A stretch of 64,000 nucleotides of DNA from NCBI GenBank assembly GCA_029782145.1, contig JAKOVH010000021.1:1-64000 (forward strand), written 5' to 3'. Position 1 is the stretch's first letter; each line of letters begins with the position of its first letter. Shown here piece by piece: positions 25,327 through 34,607 of the stretch. The notes under the pieces are model-generated. The model did no database searches and was not told the origin of the DNA. It was given only the letters and a program-made list of their open reading frames with translations. A program made the position numbers and the translations under genes. Source of the stretch: Actinomycetes bacterium (GTDB lineage: Bacteria > Actinomycetota > Acidimicrobiia > Acidimicrobiales > Acidimicrobilacustridaceae).

Positions 25327-26361
25327 ATGACGGTCATGCGCCTTCGAACCTGTGCCGCTACCGGCGGCCTCGTGACCGTCCTGCTCGCCGTCGCGCTCCT
25401 GCCGGCCCTACTCGGTCGAGCACCGACAGCTGCAGGGTGTGGGATCCGCAACGTCGAGGTCGACCGGATCGCCGCCACCATCAGGGCCCTCGAATCCGGT
25501 GGCGACTACACCGCCCGGGCGGCCGGGTCGAGCGCGTCCGGCGCCTATCAGTTCCTCGACTCCAGCTGGGCCGACTACGGCGGCTACCCGCGCGCCTGGC
25601 TCGCCCCACCGGAGGTGCAAGACGCAAAGGCCGCACAGCTGATCACCGCCATCCTCGCCGCCCACTCAGGCGACGTCACCGCCGTACCCGTCTCCTGGTA
25701 CCTCGGCCATGTCCCCGCCGCCGGCTCGCCCGAGTGGGACACCATCCCCGCCCCGGGCGCCGGGAACCGGCTCACCCCACGCCAGTACCAGGCCCGCTGG
25801 ATGGCCCACTACGACAGCCTCGCCTCCTCCAACGCCGACGCCACCGCAGCCGAGGGCGCCGGGTGCGCCACGTCTTCGGGTGAGGTCCTTCCCGGCGGTT
25901 GGGCGCTACTCGGTCCCCGCGAGCTCCTCGAGGCGACAGCCGATCAGCTCGACAACCCCCATCACGACTACCCCGCATGGGACTGGGCCATCCCCACGGG
26001 CACCCCGATCACCGCCATACGAGGCGGGACCGTCACCGCCCTTACCACCAACACTGGCAACTGCTACGGGCTCGCCGGGTGTGTCGCCTGCGGTCTCGGG
26101 GTCATCGTCACCGACATCGACCTGGTGACGTGGACCTACTGCCACGGCAGCCGACTCCACGTCGCCGTCGGAGACCAAGTGAGTGCAGGCCAACAGATCC
26201 TGACGAGCGGCAACTCCGGCAACAGCACGGGCCCCCATCTCCATCTCGCCGTTCGTGTCGCCGGTGTCGCCCGCTGTCCCCAGCCGCTGATCGAGTCACT
26301 GGTCCACCTCGGGGCCGGGATCGCCCCATCGGCGTTGCCGTCGACCGGCTGCACCTTCTAG
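25327..26361 (+). CDS. Cell-wall hydrolase: lysozyme-like transglycosylase plus M23 peptidase
   Basis: The 344-residue exported enzyme begins with a signal peptide (VTVLLAVALLPALLG). A lysozyme-like domain (about residues 45-170) contains the catalytic Glu in ALESGGDYTARAAG and SGAYQFLDSSWADYGGY. An M23/LytM endopeptidase domain (about 210-320) has zinc ligands in HHDYPAWDWAIP and GPHLHLAVRV. It would open peptidoglycan locally for the mating channel or pilus. It is divergent from the pilin gene and convergent with the Tad operon, with stop codons sharing the CTAG at 26358-26361. Confidence 0.85.
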   Translation: MTVMRLRTCAATGGLVTVLLAVALLPALLGRAPTAAGCGIRNVEVDRIAATIRALESGGDYTARAAGSSASGAYQFLDSSWADYGGYPRAWLAPPEVQDAKAAQLITAILAAHSGDVTAVPVSWYLGHVPAAGSPEWDTIPAPGAGNRLTPRQYQARWMAHYDSLASSNADATAAEGAGCATSSGEVLPGGWALLGPRELLEATADQLDNPHHDYPAWDWAIPTGTPITAIRGGTVTALTTNTGNCYGLAGCVACGLGVIVTDIDLVTWTYCHGSRLHVAVGDQVSAGQQILTSGNSGNSTGPHLHLAVRVAGVARCPQPLIESLVHLGAGIAPSALPSTGCTF

Positions 26362-29120
26362 GCGTCCGTCGTGTGCACGTCTCCGCGCTCGGCGGTGGCC
26401 GTCGAGAGCTCTCGCAGGAGATCCACGGTGGCCGTCGACGGGGTCAGTCCGAAGTCGTCGAGATGCGCTTCGAGCTCCTGGAACACGCGACGCACCCCGG
26501 CGGGGTTGCCGGCCGCGTCCTCGACTCTCATCCGCAGTCGATAGAGCATCTCGTCTCCCGGCAGAGCCCGCAGCCCCTGTCCCAGAGCCCACCGGGCCCG
26601 TTCCACCTCTCCGGCTTCGAGGGCCAGATGCGCGCATGCCGTGGCGGCCTGTTCGATGAGCTGCTCGGCTTCGCTCACCAGCTGCTCGCTGATCGCCCAG
26701 TCGTAGCCGGCGGCGTCGAACGGCGGTCCCTCCACCATCTCGAGGGCACGAACGAGGTGCTGGGTCGCGTCCGCTGAGGGTGACTGCTGCGCTGCCTCGT
26801 ACAATGAGCGCAGCAGCTCCAGGTCCGTGCCTACCTCTGGGTGGAGGGTGATTGTGCTGTCCGGGCGGCTCGCCGCGCTCAACACGGGCACACCGTCCCA
26901 CGATCCCAGGGAGCGACGGGCGGAGCTGATGAGGTTGAACACGGACTTGGCGGAGATCGGACTCGACCCCCAGATCGCGTCCTGGACCTGTTCGTGGGTG
27001 ATCGGCCGTGACGAGCACGCCACCAAGGCGACGACGGCGAGCTCGCGCCGGGAGAGGGCTGGGCCGTCGACGAGCCGTGGAGCACCGAGGACCTTCACCG
27101 TCATGCGCGGCGATGCCAGTAGCGGCTGGTCGTTGCTCCCGAGCTCTACCTCATCGAGGTCAAATGTCTCCTGCACGGCACTTGCGGCAACCGCGCTCTC
27201 GCCAGCGAGATCGTCGACCCACCACGCCCGCAGGGGGCCGGGCTCGTCGTCGGCGGGAACCACGATGGTGCTCTCCAGCAGATCGTCGATCTCGTCGACG
27301 GTGTCCGCGGCCAGTGCGGCCGGGGTGAACTCGATCCCCAACGGGTCCATGGTCGCAGTCCCGTCGCCGCCGACCTCGATGCGGCAGGCTGCGTCGTCGG
27401 ATTGGCCGAGGAGGAGTACCACGCCGCCACGATGAGCAGGCGTGGCAGCCGTCGCCTCGCGCAGCGCCGGTGTGTGGGAGTCGCCGGCGACGACGGTGAC
27501 GTCGAGGGGCAGCACCGGGGTAGCGCAGGTCCGGTACGCGAACGTGGTCGCGCATCCAGCCTGACCCAGGAGCGCCTCGGATTCCTTCGTCACCGACTCG
27601 AGCTCGGCGAGCGCCTGGTCAGCCGCGACGGCGTCGATCCCGATCGACCGGGGCAGCACCTGCGCCTCGGGGCTGACGAGCACGCGGGCCTGGCCGATCT
27701 CATCGCCGGTGGCGAGCTCGACGACCAGCGCCCGGAACAGGTCTTCCGCAGCGCCCGGGTCGCCGGCGATGGCGACGGTTCCGTAGGCCTCCAGGTTCAC
27801 CAGGAGCTGGCGGCCGTCGCGCTGACCGAAGGTGACCAGACCGGGGAGCACCGAGGGGTGCTCCGCTTCAGGCACCGGTGCTTCCGGGTCATAGGGGCGG
27901 TGCCAGGACCAGCCTCCCGGCTCTGACGTCCACCCCTCCGGCGGGCTCGACGCGGGTTGATCCCAGAGGATCTCGATACCGGTCGCTTCGCTGTACTCGA
28001 CAGCGATCGGGACCGAGCCGAACGTTCGACCGGTCAGGTGGTCGCCGAGCCAGCCGAGCGCTTGGCCCACCCAGCGAACCAGCGGTACGTCGCTCGCCGC
28101 CACCAGGTTCTGCTCGAGCTCGCTCGGGCGGTAGTAGGGCAGCGGGCCCGGCGCCGCGTTCCGGCGCCGCCGTCGCAACAACAGCATCAAACCGGTCGCC
28201 AGCGCGGTTGTCCCAGCCAGACCGACCAATGCGGTATCGAGGTCGAAGCTGCCGTCGGATGCGCCCGCTGCCGTCGACTCGGTCGTCTGATCCTGTGGTG
28301 CCGGTGCCGGTGCCGGTGCCGGTGCCGGGGTGGGGGTGGTCGAGAGGGTGGTGGTGGGTTCGGCGTCGGTGGGCGTTGCCAGCTCCACGGATGGACTGGG
28401 CTCGTCGGGCAGGGAAGCCGTCGGCTGCGGCGTCGGGGCCGGGATGGCAGATGCCGAAGTGGCGTCGCGGGGGAGGGTCAGCTCCCAGCCGCTGCAGATG
28501 AGGTTGGGCTCCGCGAGGAGGACCGGGTTGAGGTCGCGGATCTCCGGCCATCGGAACGGGTCACCCAATCGTGCCTCGGCGATATCCCAGAGGGTGTCTC
28601 CCCGCTGCACGACGTAGGTGGGATCGACCGTAGGGGCCGGCTCGGCGACGGTCGATTCGTTCGGATGCTCTTGGGGGCCGGTCGTCTCACGGTCGAGGTT
28701 CGTGGGGCTGTCGAGGCCGATGCTGATCGCGCTGGGTGGGAGGGCGGCGACGGTCACGGGTCGGGTGAGGCTGGCGAGGAGCAGCACCGATCCGGTGATC
28801 TTGCCGGCGAGCGTCGCGAGGGGCGCGATGCGCTGGCGCCGGCCGGGACGGCCGCGCATCGAGTCGACCACGCCGCGCACCGTGTAGCCGGTGAGCACCG
28901 CCCAGCTCACCCAGGCGAGACAGACGAACGCGTTCAGGATCACGGTGGGGTCGACGAACCGCAGCGGTGTCGACGCGATGGCGTCCGAGGTGGGGATCGA
29001 CGTGGGAAGTGGCCATCCGAACGCGACGCCGAGCGCGATCGGCAACCCGACGATCACGGCGATGCCAGCCATCAGTTGCGCGACGGCGGAAGCGACTCGG
29101 GTCGGGGTCGGTCGGCGCAT
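26358..29120 (-). CDS. Membrane-bound LysM and BTAD regulator-like protein of the Tad operon
   Basis: The 920-residue protein has two or three N-terminal helices (within residues 12-125), an extracytoplasmic LysM domain (about 180-230: YVVQRGDTLWDIAEARLGDP), a Pro/Ala/Thr-rich linker with a PAPAPAPAP run, and another helix followed by RRRRR. The cytoplasmic part ends in an AfsR/DnrI-type winged helix (AVVALVACSSRPITHEQVQD) and a BTAD all-helical domain. It could link cell-wall state to regulation. It is the last gene of the Tad operon, 2 bases after tadG; such LysM-BTAD proteins are known neighbours of actinobacterial pilus loci. Confidence 0.8.
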   Translation of the reverse strand: MRRPTPTRVASAVAQLMAGIAVIVGLPIALGVAFGWPLPTSIPTSDAIASTPLRFVDPTVILNAFVCLAWVSWAVLTGYTVRGVVDSMRGRPGRRQRIAPLATLAGKITGSVLLLASLTRPVTVAALPPSAISIGLDSPTNLDRETTGPQEHPNESTVAEPAPTVDPTYVVQRGDTLWDIAEARLGDPFRWPEIRDLNPVLLAEPNLICSGWELTLPRDATSASAIPAPTPQPTASLPDEPSPSVELATPTDAEPTTTLSTTPTPAPAPAPAPAPQDQTTESTAAGASDGSFDLDTALVGLAGTTALATGLMLLLRRRRRNAAPGPLPYYRPSELEQNLVAASDVPLVRWVGQALGWLGDHLTGRTFGSVPIAVEYSEATGIEILWDQPASSPPEGWTSEPGGWSWHRPYDPEAPVPEAEHPSVLPGLVTFGQRDGRQLLVNLEAYGTVAIAGDPGAAEDLFRALVVELATGDEIGQARVLVSPEAQVLPRSIGIDAVAADQALAELESVTKESEALLGQAGCATTFAYRTCATPVLPLDVTVVAGDSHTPALREATAATPAHRGGVVLLLGQSDDAACRIEVGGDGTATMDPLGIEFTPAALAADTVDEIDDLLESTIVVPADDEPGPLRAWWVDDLAGESAVAASAVQETFDLDEVELGSNDQPLLASPRMTVKVLGAPRLVDGPALSRRELAVVALVACSSRPITHEQVQDAIWGSSPISAKSVFNLISSARRSLGSWDGVPVLSAASRPDSTITLHPEVGTDLELLRSLYEAAQQSPSADATQHLVRALEMVEGPPFDAAGYDWAISEQLVSEAEQLIEQAATACAHLALEAGEVERARWALGQGLRALPGDEMLYRLRMRVEDAAGNPAGVRRVFQELEAHLDDFGLTPSTATVDLLRELSTATAERGDVHTTDA

Positions 29121-29122
29121 GG

Positions 29123-29542
29123 TCAGCTCCTGGCGAGATCGTGGTGGGGTTCGGCGGTGGCGGTCCCGCTCACCGGACGGGCTCCGATGCCGATGGTCTG
29201 GAGGAACACGAGGGGACGGGTCTGGGTGACGGTGACGGTCACTGAGGTCGTGGTCGCCGACGCGGTGCCGGTCCAGCCGTTGGTCGCGAGGAACGCCTCG
29301 GCCCTGGCGCTCGCCGCGGTCGGGTCGAGTCGCACGACGCCGGTGGCCATCAACGTGGGCGTGTCGATGGCTTGGGCGCCGGCCCGGGCGGCCTGTTCGG
29401 CGACGTTGATGGCCTGTCGTTTGGTGGCGATGAGACCGCCGCCGTCGTAGACGAGTCCGGCCACGGCGAGGACGATGATCGTGGCGAACACCATCCACAC
29501 CGACGCCGCCCCCCGCTCACGTCCCAGCTGATGGACGCTCAT
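29123..29542 (-). CDS. TadG-like pseudopilin/minor pilin
   Basis: The 139-residue product has a class-III-type leader ending ERG, then AASVWMVFATIIVLAVAGLV, a single membrane helix, and a soluble beta-rich domain. After the Gly of the presumed cleavage site, position +5 is Trp and not the usual Glu, as in TadG-like proteins. It overlaps the upstream TadE-like gene by four bases. Confidence 0.7.
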   Translation of the reverse strand: MSVHQLGRERGAASVWMVFATIIVLAVAGLVYDGGGLIATKRQAINVAEQAARAGAQAIDTPTLMATGVVRLDPTAASARAEAFLATNGWTGTASATTTSVTVTVTQTRPLVFLQTIGIGARPVSGTATAEPHHDLARS

Positions 29543-29970
29543 GGCGTGTCGCCGGTGGCGCGGTAGGTGTCGAGGACCGAGGTTGCGTGGCCGTCGAAGC
29601 GTCGGGTGCCGCCGAGGCCGATCGGTCCGAGATCCGCCAGGCTCACCTCGCACCCCACCACAGCGGTCACCTGGCCGCCCGGTTCGAACCGGCTGGTGTC
29701 GAGGTCGACGGTGTGGGTCGCGCAGTGCAGGCCGGACCGATCGAGGGCCGCGTTGACGGCCTCGGCGGCGGCGGCGCGTGCCGCGCCCGGGGTGCGCTGC
29801 GCACTGGCGGCTCGAGCGGCGTCACGAGCAGCACCATCGAGGACCTGCCGGGTGACCGTGGTCCGCCCGACGAGGGCGACGAGGCACATCAAGGCGATGG
29901 CGACGGGGACGATGATCACCATCTCGGTGATCACCGAACCCCGGTCACCCCGCACGCGTGTCGTTGTCAT
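29539..29970 (-). CDS. TadE-like minor pilin
   Basis: The 143-residue product has a short basic leader (MTTTRVRGDRG) followed by SVITEMVIIVPVAIALMCLV. Cleavage after Gly puts Glu at +5, the processing signature of Flp/TadE pilins. The ALDRSGLHC and VVGC cysteines may form a disulphide outside the membrane. The start ATG 29970 overlaps the previous stop (ATGA). Confidence 0.75.
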   Translation of the reverse strand: MTTTRVRGDRGSVITEMVIIVPVAIALMCLVALVGRTTVTRQVLDGAARDAARAASAQRTPGAARAAAAEAVNAALDRSGLHCATHTVDLDTSRFEPGGQVTAVVGCEVSLADLGPIGLGGTRRFDGHATSVLDTYRATGDTP

Positions 29971-30371
29971 GGGGTGAACTCCTCGATCGGGGAGCGGGTG
30001 GTGGCCGACACGTCGAGGACCAGTCCAGGGATGACCGCGGGCGACTGCCCGGTCACGGTTGCGGTCACGGTCCCCGACGAGCGGGTGATCGTGACCGTGG
30101 GATCGGTGACCGACCGGGATCCGAGACTGGTGAGGATCTGCTCGGCGCGGGCGTAGCCGTCGCTGTCGGTGGCCTCGTAGGCGCGAGCGGATCGGGCCGC
30201 TTCCTGCGCGGCGGCGGAGACGATCTGTCGGGCGTGAAACCACAACGCCAGATGCACGGACGCCAGCACCAGCACCAACAGCAGGGGCATGGCGATGGCG
30301 AGCTCGGTGGCGGCCGCGCCGCGATCACCCTCGCACCGGGCGGCCCCTGTTTCGACGGGTCGGTCGTGCAC
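29967..30371 (-). CDS. TadE-like minor pilin (second)
   Basis: The 134-residue product has EGDRG then AAATELAIAMPLLLVLVLAS. Glu is again at +5 after the expected cleavage Gly, followed by a membrane helix and a soluble domain with RQIVSAAAQEAARSARAYEA. It is a TadE-family pseudopilin likely placed at the pilus base or tip. It is tightly coupled to its neighbours (overlap downstream, 5-base gap upstream). Confidence 0.75.
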   Translation of the reverse strand: MHDRPVETGAARCEGDRGAAATELAIAMPLLLVLVLASVHLALWFHARQIVSAAAQEAARSARAYEATDSDGYARAEQILTSLGSRSVTDPTVTITRSSGTVTATVTGQSPAVIPGLVLDVSATTRSPIEEFTP

Positions 30372-30376
30372 GGGGG

Positions 30377-30589
30377 TCAGTTGGTGGGGATGGAGTTCGC
30401 CTTGGCGGTGACCTTGGTGACGATTATCGCCACCACGGCCAAGGCGAGAGCGGCGAGGCCGGCCACGACGATCACCGTCTCGGTGGTCATCGCCCCCCGA
30501 TCGCCTTCCAATGACTGATGTCGGAGGTTGGCGAGTCGGTTCCGCAACAGGGTGGTGTGGGCGAGCAGGTACTCGAGCTCTGGTGACAT
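30377..30589 (-). CDS. flp: Flp-type major pilin candidate
   Basis: A 70-residue protein whose leader ends EGDRG, followed by AMTTETVIVVAGLAALALAV. Glu lies at +5 and a single hydrophobic helix fills the rest, as in Flp/Fap pilins of the tight-adherence system. The leader is unusually long (32 residues, MSPELEYLLAHTTLLRNRLA ...). No dedicated prepilin peptidase is seen in this locus, so processing would need a host enzyme. Confidence 0.75.
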   Translation of the reverse strand: MSPELEYLLAHTTLLRNRLANLRHQSLEGDRGAMTTETVIVVAGLAALALAVVAIIVTKVTAKANSIPTN

Positions 30590-30641
30590 GGATCGTGTCC
30601 TTCTCTCTAGAGGGGCAGTTGCCCCGGTGGTGTCGGTGAAG

Positions 30642-31535
30642 TCAGAGGCCGTCGAGGACGGTGATGACGGCGGGGAACCCGATGAGCAGCACGAACCCGA
30701 ACAGCAACATGGCGGTGGGGATGGCCATGCGTTCGGTGGCGGCCTGGGCTCGGGATTCGGCCGCGGCGAGCTCGGCGGTTCGCAGGCCGTCGGCCTTCAC
30801 GGAGATCGTGTTGCGGACCTTGGCGCCCTCGCTTCCGGCGAGTGCGACGCTCGAGGCGAGCTCGATGACGGCTGGAACGTTCAGGTCATCGCCGAGGCCG
30901 CGAAGTCCCTCCCAGATCGTGGTGCCGTCGATCTGTGCGACGTCGATGGTGCGCCGCAGCGTGTGGAACACCCACGAGTCGCCCACCCGTGCGGCTTCGG
31001 TGAGCGCCGCTTCGGTGCCCATCCCGCCGGCGAGGCTGATCGCGACCAGGTCGAGGTAGGCGCCGAAGGCGACGGTGAACTCATGGCGCCGCTCCGTTGC
31101 CCGCCGGCGCAATGTCAGGTCCGGAGCCACGAACCCGACTGCCATGCCGGCGAGAGTGGCGACGACCAGGACCGGTGTCGGGATGGTGACACCCCCGAGC
31201 ACGCACACCGCAGCCGTGACGACCACGAACGCGGGGGCCATCACCGCGCACACCACCTTGGACGCGGCGTGGAGGTCGGGATCCACCTCCGCGACGCGGG
31301 CGTCGCTCCCATCGACGGCGGGCAACCCCCACACCGACAGCACTCGTCGGCTCCGTCGCCCGACCCGGAGTCTCCACTCGCCCTCGGTGGCCCGGGTGGC
31401 AGTCGGGAGTGGCCGGTCGATCCGGTCGAGGACCGAACCCAGGGTGGGGGCGGAGCCGACACCGAAGTGCCAGACGGCGGTCATGGCGAGACCGAGGCAC
31501 GCCCCCAGAGCGACGGTGATCCAGATCCCGTTCAT
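30642..31535 (-). CDS. tadC: TadC-like inner-membrane platform protein
   Basis: The 297-residue protein has an N-terminal helix, a cytoplasmic stretch, two helices around residues 95-140 (VVCAVMAPAFVVVTAAVCVL), a T2SF/GspF-type helical domain (FGAYLDLVAISLAGGMGTEA ... LASSVALAGSEGAKV) and a C-terminal helix (MLLFGFVLLIGFPAVITVLD). This is the TadC arrangement. It pairs with TadB to form the platform on which the ATPase acts. ATG 31535 overlaps the tadB stop. Confidence 0.8.
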   Translation of the reverse strand: MNGIWITVALGACLGLAMTAVWHFGVGSAPTLGSVLDRIDRPLPTATRATEGEWRLRVGRRSRRVLSVWGLPAVDGSDARVAEVDPDLHAASKVVCAVMAPAFVVVTAAVCVLGGVTIPTPVLVVATLAGMAVGFVAPDLTLRRRATERRHEFTVAFGAYLDLVAISLAGGMGTEAALTEAARVGDSWVFHTLRRTIDVAQIDGTTIWEGLRGLGDDLNVPAVIELASSVALAGSEGAKVRNTISVKADGLRTAELAAAESRAQAATERMAIPTAMLLFGFVLLIGFPAVITVLDGL

Positions 31536-32395
31536 CGGACACCCGCCGTGGTCGGGGCGGTGGTCGTGAGAAAGCGGCCCTCGTCTGACTCGATGGTCGA
31601 ACGGGCCAGCCACCAGTAGGCGCCGCCGAAGAACGCCGCGACCACGGCGAGGACCACCTGGCCGATCGCACTGCTGTAGACCTCGACGTAGGTCGGGTTG
31701 AAGACCACGATGCCGACCGAGAACGCCACCGTGATCGAGGTGACCAGCCGCACCGAGCTGCGGGTCCGGGCCCGACCGGTCTCGACCCGTAGCCGCATCG
31801 TCACCGTGTCGCGGCTCGCGGCCGCCAGCCGGCCGAGAAGGTCGGCCAAATGTCGCGGTGACCCCTCCGAGGCGAGGATCAGCGCAGCCACGACCAGATC
31901 CCCCGCCGGGTCATCGACCGCCTCGGCGAAGCGGCGCAGGGCGGTTCGCGGCGCGGTCCCCGACTCGAGCGCGGTTGCGAGGGCGGTGACCTCGTCTCGA
32001 AGCGCCACCGGAGCGAACGCGGCGGTGGCGATCACTGCCTGTTCGAGGCCCGCGGCGGCAGCCATGACGTCTCGCAGCTGCTCGGTCCATGACGCCAGCC
32101 CCTCGAGACGTGCCTGTCGCCGGCCCCGCGCAGAGCGGCTCCCGAGCAGTGACGGCACCCAGAACCCGCCTGCCGCGGCGAGCGCGATCCCGACCGGCCA
32201 GCCCGTCACCACCGCCGCCACCAAACCCCCTGCAACAGCCAAGCCGACCCGCGGTCCCACCTTCTCGACCGACCGTCGGGGTCGAGGTCGGCTTCTCGCG
32301 GTCTCGGCCCGGGGGCAAGGGCCGGCCCGGAGCGCGCAGGTGAGCAGGAACATCCCCAACCCGAACACAACGCCGCAACCCATCGACACCGCCAT
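31532..32395 (-). CDS. tadB: TadB-like inner-membrane platform protein
   Basis: The 287-residue protein has hydrophobic helices at its start (GCGVVFGLGMFLLTCALRAG), around residues 50-80, and two at the end (VAFSVGIVVFNPTYVEVYSS, VVLAVVAAFFGGAYWW). Between these lies a T2SF domain (LRDVMAAAAGLEQAVIATAA; ALILASEGSPRHLADLLGRL). It is shorter than classical TadB but in the right order between the ATPase and TadC. Its start overlaps the tadA stop by one base. Confidence 0.8.
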   Translation of the reverse strand: MAVSMGCGVVFGLGMFLLTCALRAGPCPRAETARSRPRPRRSVEKVGPRVGLAVAGGLVAAVVTGWPVGIALAAAGGFWVPSLLGSRSARGRRQARLEGLASWTEQLRDVMAAAAGLEQAVIATAAFAPVALRDEVTALATALESGTAPRTALRRFAEAVDDPAGDLVVAALILASEGSPRHLADLLGRLAAASRDTVTMRLRVETGRARTRSSVRLVTSITVAFSVGIVVFNPTYVEVYSSAIGQVVLAVVAAFFGGAYWWLARSTIESDEGRFLTTTAPTTAGVR

Positions 32396-33750
32396 CAGGG
32401 CGCCCGCCTCTCGAGAGGGGGCCACGCGTAGCCGACCGCCCGGAGACGCTCGGCGGTGCCGGGGCGAAGCGGCACCCCGGTCGCGGTCGCGGTGTCGTCG
32501 CCGTGGTCGAGTCGGAAGATCTCGTTGGTGACCACGTGGTGGTCCTCGGCGCCCACGACCTCGCGCACCGACGCGACCCGCCGAAGCGGAGCACCATCCG
32601 GCGTGGTGGTGTGGGACAAGAACACGACGAGGTCGACCGCGTTGGCGGCCAGCAGGTTCGACGCCACCCGATCCAGATGCTCCGGAGCTTGCACGCAGTA
32701 GGCGGCGACCCGGTCGAACACCCCGTCGCTCCCCGACGCGTGGATCGTGCACATCGATCCGTCGTTGCCCTGCGACATGGCATTCAGCATCGGGATGACC
32801 TCGGCGCCACGAACCTCGCCGACGATGACCCGCGACGGGTTCATGCGCAGACCCATGCGCACCAGCTCGGCCATCGACACCGCACCCATGCCCTCGGTGT
32901 TGGCGTCGCGTGCTTCCATCTCGACCACATCGAGGTGACCCGGCAGACACGCCGACAGATTCAGCTCCCGGTTGTCCTCGATCGTGACGAGCCGCTCGGT
33001 GGAGTCGGTCTCGGCCAGCAGCGCACGCAACAATGTGGTCTTGCCGGCGTTGGTGCCACCGGCGATGAGGATGTTGAGCCGGGCCCGCACCACCGCAGCC
33101 AGGAATCCTTCCAAGAGGCCGTCGAGGGTGCCGCTGTCACGCAGATCGGTCAGGGTGGCGGAGGCCTTGCGATGGCGACGAACCGACACGCACGGGCGGG
33201 CGGTGACCGCCATGACCGCGAACAGTCGAGCCCCCGACGGCAGTTGCAGGTTCAACTCCACCGAGGCGTGGTCGAACCGGCGCTCGTTCTGCCCGACTCG
33301 GGCACCGAGACGCCGCAGGTGCTCGATCATCTCGGCGTCGGTTCGCCACAGCTGCGGGCCGAGCGCCTTGCGTCCGTCGGCATAGGACACCCACACCCGG
33401 TCACAGCCGATGGCGTCGATGTTCTCCACCAGTGGATCGGCCAACAAGCGATCCAAGGCGCCCGCGCCGAACATGTCGTCCAGCACCGCGACCGCCACGG
33501 CATCGTCCTCAGCGGGGCTCAGCGCGCCGACGCCGTTGGCGATGTCGCGCTCGGCCATCACCCGCAACCGCCGGTGGATGACCGACAGGGCGAACTGGCG
33601 TTGGTCGGCACCGGTGACCGACCGGCCCGCCGCGATGGCGTTGTGGCGCCAGCCGGCAACCTCCTCACCGATGCTCGACCTGCGCAGCTCCTCGACTGCG
33701 GCGCGCACCCGATCGTTGCGGCTTGCGACGGGCTCGGCCTCGACGCTCAT
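32395..33750 (-). CDS. tadA: TadA/CpaF secretion ATPase
   Basis: The 451-residue hexameric ATPase has Walker A GGTNAGKTTLL (about residues 228-238), the Asp box TIEDNRELNL, Walker B-like NPSRVIVGEVRG, and the His box GSMCTIHASG, all in the CpaF order. It energises assembly of Flp pili. The Walker A Thr-Asn-Ala-Gly form is common in actinobacterial TadA. The gene overlaps the upstream CpaE-like gene. Confidence 0.92.
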   Translation of the reverse strand: MSVEAEPVASRNDRVRAAVEELRRSSIGEEVAGWRHNAIAAGRSVTGADQRQFALSVIHRRLRVMAERDIANGVGALSPAEDDAVAVAVLDDMFGAGALDRLLADPLVENIDAIGCDRVWVSYADGRKALGPQLWRTDAEMIEHLRRLGARVGQNERRFDHASVELNLQLPSGARLFAVMAVTARPCVSVRRHRKASATLTDLRDSGTLDGLLEGFLAAVVRARLNILIAGGTNAGKTTLLRALLAETDSTERLVTIEDNRELNLSACLPGHLDVVEMEARDANTEGMGAVSMAELVRMGLRMNPSRVIVGEVRGAEVIPMLNAMSQGNDGSMCTIHASGSDGVFDRVAAYCVQAPEHLDRVASNLLAANAVDLVVFLSHTTTPDGAPLRRVASVREVVGAEDHHVVTNEIFRLDHGDDTATATGVPLRPGTAERLRAVGYAWPPLERRAP

Positions 33751-34607
33751 CGCTCGCCGCCCGTCGATGTCGCCGCAGTCACACCACTTGGCGACTCATC
33801 GGAGAGGTTGCCGGCCGACCTCGAGACCATCTCCTCACCATCCGTCGCCGGAGGCGGAGGCGGGGGTGGTGGTGCGAGCCGGTCCGCGATCATCGCCGCG
33901 CTACGAACGAGACGGCTCCGAGCCCAGGCCCGAGGCCGGCCGGAGTTCCCCTCGAACCCGGCTGCTCCAATCGGGTCATCGGCCATCACCCCGACCAGCG
34001 AGGGCACGCCGATGGCGGCTGCGACTTCGGCAGGAGGGTAGGGCTTCTCGCCGAGGACCATCAGCGACACCTCGACCTCGAGATCGTGCAGCCCAGCCGC
34101 CAGTTCCCGAGTGTGGATCACACTCGAGACGCAGGGTCGGACCACCAACACGACCTGCCCGACGGTTCGGACCAGTTCGAGCTCGGCCGAGCCCGGATCG
34201 AGACGCCCGACATCGACGAGCACGTCACGCGACCCGAGCGAGCTCAGGCACTCCGCCAGCCCCGCGTCCACCAGCGAGTTGAGCGCGGTGGCGGCGGAGA
34301 ACGGTGAGGGCGGTGCGACCAGGGCGCGTATCTCACCCGAACCGGGAAGCCGCTGGAGGTGCTCCAGGAGAACTCGATCGGACAGGCCGCCTCGGGCGGC
34401 CGCCGCGAGATGAACGGTCGTTGGCTCGCTGTGGACGCCGGGCGCGTCCTCGCTGGCCGGGCAGAGTCGCACCACGAGATCACCGCCGGAGCCATCGGCC
34501 TCGACGACGAGCGCCTCACGATGGGCCGGCCACGACCCGGCCAGCGCAGCCACCGTGGTCGTGACCCCCGGGGATCCCTTCGCTGCCGCGAACATTCGAA
34601 CCGTCAC
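33747..34607 (-). CDS. CpaE/MinD-like ATPase (TadZ-type)
   Basis: The 286-residue protein begins with MFAAAKGSPGVTTTVAALAG, a deviant Walker A with the signature Lys (KGSPGVTTT), and VVEADGSGGDLVVRL, as in ParA/MinD family members that position Tad pilus assembly. A Pro-rich segment near the C-terminus (APPPPPPPP) ends the conserved part. Its place between the SAF protein and TadA fits TadZ/CpaE. Confidence 0.8.
   Translation of the reverse strand: MTVRMFAAAKGSPGVTTTVAALAGSWPAHREALVVEADGSGGDLVVRLCPASEDAPGVHSEPTTVHLAAAARGGLSDRVLLEHLQRLPGSGEIRALVAPPSPFSAATALNSLVDAGLAECLSSLGSRDVLVDVGRLDPGSAELELVRTVGQVVLVVRPCVSSVIHTRELAAGLHDLEVEVSLMVLGEKPYPPAEVAAAIGVPSLVGVMADDPIGAAGFEGNSGRPRAWARSRLVRSAAMIADRLAPPPPPPPPATDGEEMVSRSAGNLSDESPSGVTAATSTGGER

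Noticed and set aside
28270..28335. Tandem repeat GCCGGT in the LysM-BTAD gene
   Set aside because: It is in frame and encodes the Pro-Ala run of a flexible linker, so it is ordinary low-complexity coding sequence.
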